Shown here piece after piece: positions 61,283-64,000 of a DNA stretch of 64,000 bases (positions within the stretch are counted from its first letter, which is position 1; each line of letters starts with the position of its first letter). A program made the translations under genes and the position numbers. The notes beneath the pieces are model-generated. The model saw nothing but the letters and a program-made list of their open reading frames with translations, had not been told where the DNA came from and did not search any database. The stretch is from Spisula solida (taxonomy: Eukaryota; Mollusca; Bivalvia; Venerida; Mactridae), in contig OX365945.1 of NCBI GenBank assembly GCA_947247005.1, forward strand, positions 11,538,501 through 11,602,500, read 5' to 3'.

Positions 61283-62254
61283 GGAGTGTCATGGTGAATA
61301 GAACCGATAAGTATGTATGGACACAGGAATTTGAAATCCGCCTCTCCATAAAATAAAATAGCAGTCGGTTCATTCAAAAGCGCATGAAACGCAACACATT
61401 CACCCCCTCGAAAATAGAATCCAGTAGCCAGCGCTAATTAAATAAAATATACAAGCGGTCAAGTTATGATATTTTATGGATAGAATTTCAAATTCCTGCG
61501 GTATGAATTACGAACGGCGAAATATGATTTCCGTTATGTAAGTAATACTGTCAATCTAAAAACTGCACGATGTGCAAAATGCTTAAAATCATACAACATG
61601 ATGTATACATGAACACCTCTAATACGACATGAAATCTGCGTTTTTAGCCACGCAGCAATTAATGCCTCCATTTTTTTGCTGTCATTTTTACAACTTTTTG
61701 TTTTACTAAATTACTATAACTATAACTTCTACTAACTTATGATGCATCTAAACGCAATATTTGGAGCATTTAGCATTTAATTATGTTATGTCACTTTCAT
61801 ACATTCTCTTCATGAGTTGCATCTATTTGGTTCATCTATGCAGTGCAAACTGTTCTTGTCCTACGCTTAATGTGCAAAAAAGGGAACGCATATTTTATAT
61901 AATGATATATAGGCAATGTCGAGCACCCATTTTGGTAAAATACCGAAATAAAAACAGAAAGTGATTCAAAACTCGGTGAAATGTTAAATACACCACTCTT
62001 AATCGTCTTTCTGGTATAAGCGTAGTGGTTTTCTACTTAAACGGTTGATGTACATAACATTACGTTTTTAATTCTGGGTTTATTTTTTTTAAGCCACAAC
62101 TATTTAGGATAGGCTTAGGAACTTGGTGTGTGAACGAAAGGCTCCATTAATGCAACGCTATCCAGCTATGAATGAAATTAAATTGCCTCAATCGAGCAAA
62201 AAACAACTCGGTAGATATAAACCTATTTCATTCAGCTTTCAGTACATTATCATC
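61283..62254. other. Upstream of the bHLH gene, no gene seen
   Basis: AT-rich; no supported coding region. It may hold enhancers of the downstream bHLH gene, but I see none that I can name. Confidence 0.35.
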
Positions 62255-62400
62255 CAGTTGAATGCATTAAGGGGCGTGTCGAAACCAGTGAAGATTCACT
62301 GATTTAAGGCGTACTATTGGCCATTCCCCCTGTCATATATCGTTGTAGATGGCAGGTAAAATGTGGATATCGTTTTAAATCTGTAAGTAAAATATAAGAG
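62255..62400 (+). promoter_or_regulatory. Putative core promoter of the bHLH gene
   Basis: An E-box CAGTTG (62255-62260), a GC/KLF-like GGGGCGTGTC (62271-62280), an inverted CCAAT box (ATTGG, 62316-62320) and a TATA-like TATAAGAG (62393-62400) occur in conventional order and spacing. They would place the start of transcription near 62420-62430 and give a 5' UTR of about 190 nt. The E-box raises the possibility of bHLH autoregulation, which is inference only. Confidence 0.5.
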
Positions 62401-62616
62401 CGAGACATTTTACTATATCGTCTTTAAGTATGAAGTCAAACAGTATCGGACTGTGACCAAACGCTGTCAGTAGCTTAAATAGCTTGCTACGTTTGTTGAG
62501 ATTTCTTCCTATTTTAAACTTGTGGATTTTTTATTCACTATTTCGATTATTAAAACAGGGACTTAGTTCTGTTTATTCAAATATTGGAGACGATTTTATG
62601 TAGAGTGTTTGTAAAA

Positions 62617-63285
62617 ATGGAGGAGATGGATACAAGCTTGCCTCCAGCAGAAGCTCTTGTTGAGGCTCCTGCTACTACTACTGCTGCTGCAAAAGATGAA
62701 GCTATCAAAAGTGAGGAAGATTTAGAAAAACTTGACAATGTTGATATGGATGAACTTAAGTCCGAATACAACCCAGAGTATAATTTAAGGAAAAAGACAA
62801 TTGTTAATCGGATAAAAACAGAGAAAAAGAAGCAGTTACCAAAGAAACCGAAGCCTAAAACATCACCAGCCCCTCTAAGCAAATACAGAAGACGGGCGGC
62901 GAATGCAAGAGAAAGGGGTAGAATGGAAGACATCAATGGTGCGTTTGAAACTCTCAAAGGTGTACTTCCAAACATCGAAGAGGGACAAAATTTTAAACTC
63001 ACGAAAATCACAACTCTTAGACTGGCTATGAATTACATCTCAGCACTCAGGGACATGTTAGGACATTCAGATGATAGCTCTTCGGATCTTAGTGGTGATC
63101 TTAGCTCAGACTTGCAGTCAGATGGAGATTCATTGGGTACACCGAGTGTTTCATCTGGTGAGGACGCGTGTTTGAGTCCGGATTCAGTGGATGGTAACTT
63201 TCTGACTATGGATTTCTTATCAGATGTGAAACTTGATGACTTTGAGGGTGTAGACACAGAAAATCTTTTATTAGATTGCACGTAA
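62617..63285 (+). CDS. bHLH transcription factor, delilah/taxi-like
   Basis: A single-exon 222-aa nuclear DNA-binding protein expected to dimerise and bind E-boxes (CANNTG). Start: ATG at 62617 in a good context (AAAATGG). The frame is open upstream to 62584 but without another ATG. Domains: an acidic N-terminus with an Ala/Thr run (19-25); a Lys-rich stretch (about 58-82) that could serve as nuclear localisation signal; basic region RRRAANARERGRM (91-103) with the E-box-contacting E99 and adjacent R100; helix 1 (104-117); a short loop (118-127); helix 2 with KLTKITTLRLAMNYI (127-141); and a Ser/Asp-rich acidic tail (151-222) that could activate transcription. TKITTLRLAM.YI is my reason for preferring delilah over neurogenin, NeuroD or Fer3. 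In Drosophila delilah acts in tendon and epidermal attachment cells; its role in molluscs is unknown to me. bHLH is near certain, the subfamily less so. Confidence 0.93.
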   Translation: MEEMDTSLPPAEALVEAPATTTAAAKDEAIKSEEDLEKLDNVDMDELKSEYNPEYNLRKKTIVNRIKTEKKKQLPKKPKPKTSPAPLSKYRRRAANARERGRMEDINGAFETLKGVLPNIEEGQNFKLTKITTLRLAMNYISALRDMLGHSDDSSSDLSGDLSSDLQSDGDSLGTPSVSSGEDACLSPDSVDGNFLTMDFLSDVKLDDFEGVDTENLLLDCT

Positions 63286-64000
63286 TATTGTTATTCGATC
63301 ATATAACCTTTTCATCACCCCGTGCTATCATTTTTATCTTGGACAAAATAAGTCATTTTAATGAACTTTTTACTTGTGATCAAATAACTTCGTTAACAAA
63401 TCACAAGTTACTGGTGTGGAAAGGTCACGCTTTTTCTTTTCTATTTAAGTAATGTATCTTTAAACTGTGGTTCCGTCATTTATAGAGTGTGAGTATAAAT
63501 TAGCCTGTGTTTTATCTCAAATGCATCTATATACCAATATAGTAATAATCGACCAAATGAACCACGCTTGATTGACAGGTATAGACGGGTAACCTCTGTC
63601 AGTATCCAAAGCATTGAAGCTTGTCGGTGTTTTATTTCTGTTAATTGTTCCACAGTTTCAATGAGTTCTTTACTATTACCACTAAAACGTCCGACGTCCA
63701 ATTTTACAAATGATTTAGTGGACCTATGTAGTTGATTGTTGTTGTATGCAAGCCATTGAAACATGCTTCAAGTGTACTATCAATATACACTTGAACATGG
63801 TATACAGAGATAGGCAATTGTTTATTTTATAGTTTAAAACCCTCCCGGCCAGTGGTGGGTATTCCCATTGAAACAAATCGTTGAAATAAATTTTGAGCAT
63901 TCGCCCCGGGCCAAGTTATCCTAACCGATGTTAGCAATATACTACCGAACAAAAATATGCCGACTTCTAGGTTAAAGGATGAAGTGATAAGCGTTCGTGT
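63286..64000 (+). other. 3' UTR and downstream of the bHLH gene
   Basis: No further gene supported. The first clear AATAAA on the plus strand that I see is at 63885-63890, which would give a 3' UTR of about 620 nt. The minus-strand ORF at 63480-63764 shows no recognisable features. Confidence 0.4.

Noticed and set aside
62577..63011. 144-codon minus-strand frame across the bHLH gene
   Set aside because: Antisense shadow of the bHLH coding sequence.

Overview
This window looks like AT-rich nuclear DNA of a lophotrochozoan animal, most probably a bivalve mollusc. The reasons are large, mostly non-coding intergenic space; tandem-repeat elements ending in ACGG microsatellites like the bivalve pearl/BIV160 type; LINE C-terminal fragments of a molluscan kind; abundant short inverted-repeat elements; and an intronless delilah-like bHLH gene with eukaryotic promoter signals. 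There is no operon structure, rRNA gene, CRISPR array or convincing intact tRNA gene. Most long open frames arise from tandem repeats and are not genes.

Only three loci look like real protein genes, one of them broken. (1) At 929-3159, on the minus strand, two head-to-tail paralogues carry the zinc-deaminase signature HTE ... PC-x6-C in the strand/helix order of the AID/APOBEC-like fold. The copy at 2533-3159 is intact and intronless (208 aa). The copy at 929-1772 carries a one-base frameshift near its N-terminus. (2) At 62617-63285, on the plus strand, lies a 222-aa bHLH transcription factor closest in my reading to delilah/taxi, with an inverted CCAAT box and a TATA-like box upstream.

The rest is a dense record of mobile and repeated DNA. 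A nested minisatellite occupies 1-830. Two pearl-like elements lie at 4130-5215 (145-bp units) and 5440-6325. Foldback or MITE-like hairpins lie at 7810-8046, 8422-9668 (AAAAT flanks), 26128-28121 (GTGCTG flanks), 37823-38053, 38374-38522, 45412-45598 (7-bp GTAGATA flanks) and 48964-49070. Two unrelated arrays, 40 bp and 28 bp, abut at 13561-15418. Non-LTR LINE tails lie at 16140-16805 (minus) and 19185-20021 (plus); the second is flanked by a 63-bp target duplication. A 1311-bp TIR element with TA flanks lies at 17296-18606. A roughly 4-kb tandem segmental duplication spans 28281-36501, and a 39-bp minisatellite has expanded in its second copy only. At least seven copies of an unclassified dispersed repeat occur on both strands.

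At 49591-55402 two head-to-tail units share an identical 211-bp left end and a nearly identical 959-bp right end but have different interiors (about 1.1 and 2.3 kb). Each end has a small palindrome. This resembles a tandem insertion of Helitron-like rolling-circle elements carrying different cargo. The most interesting biology is the tandem deaminase-like pair and this element pair.
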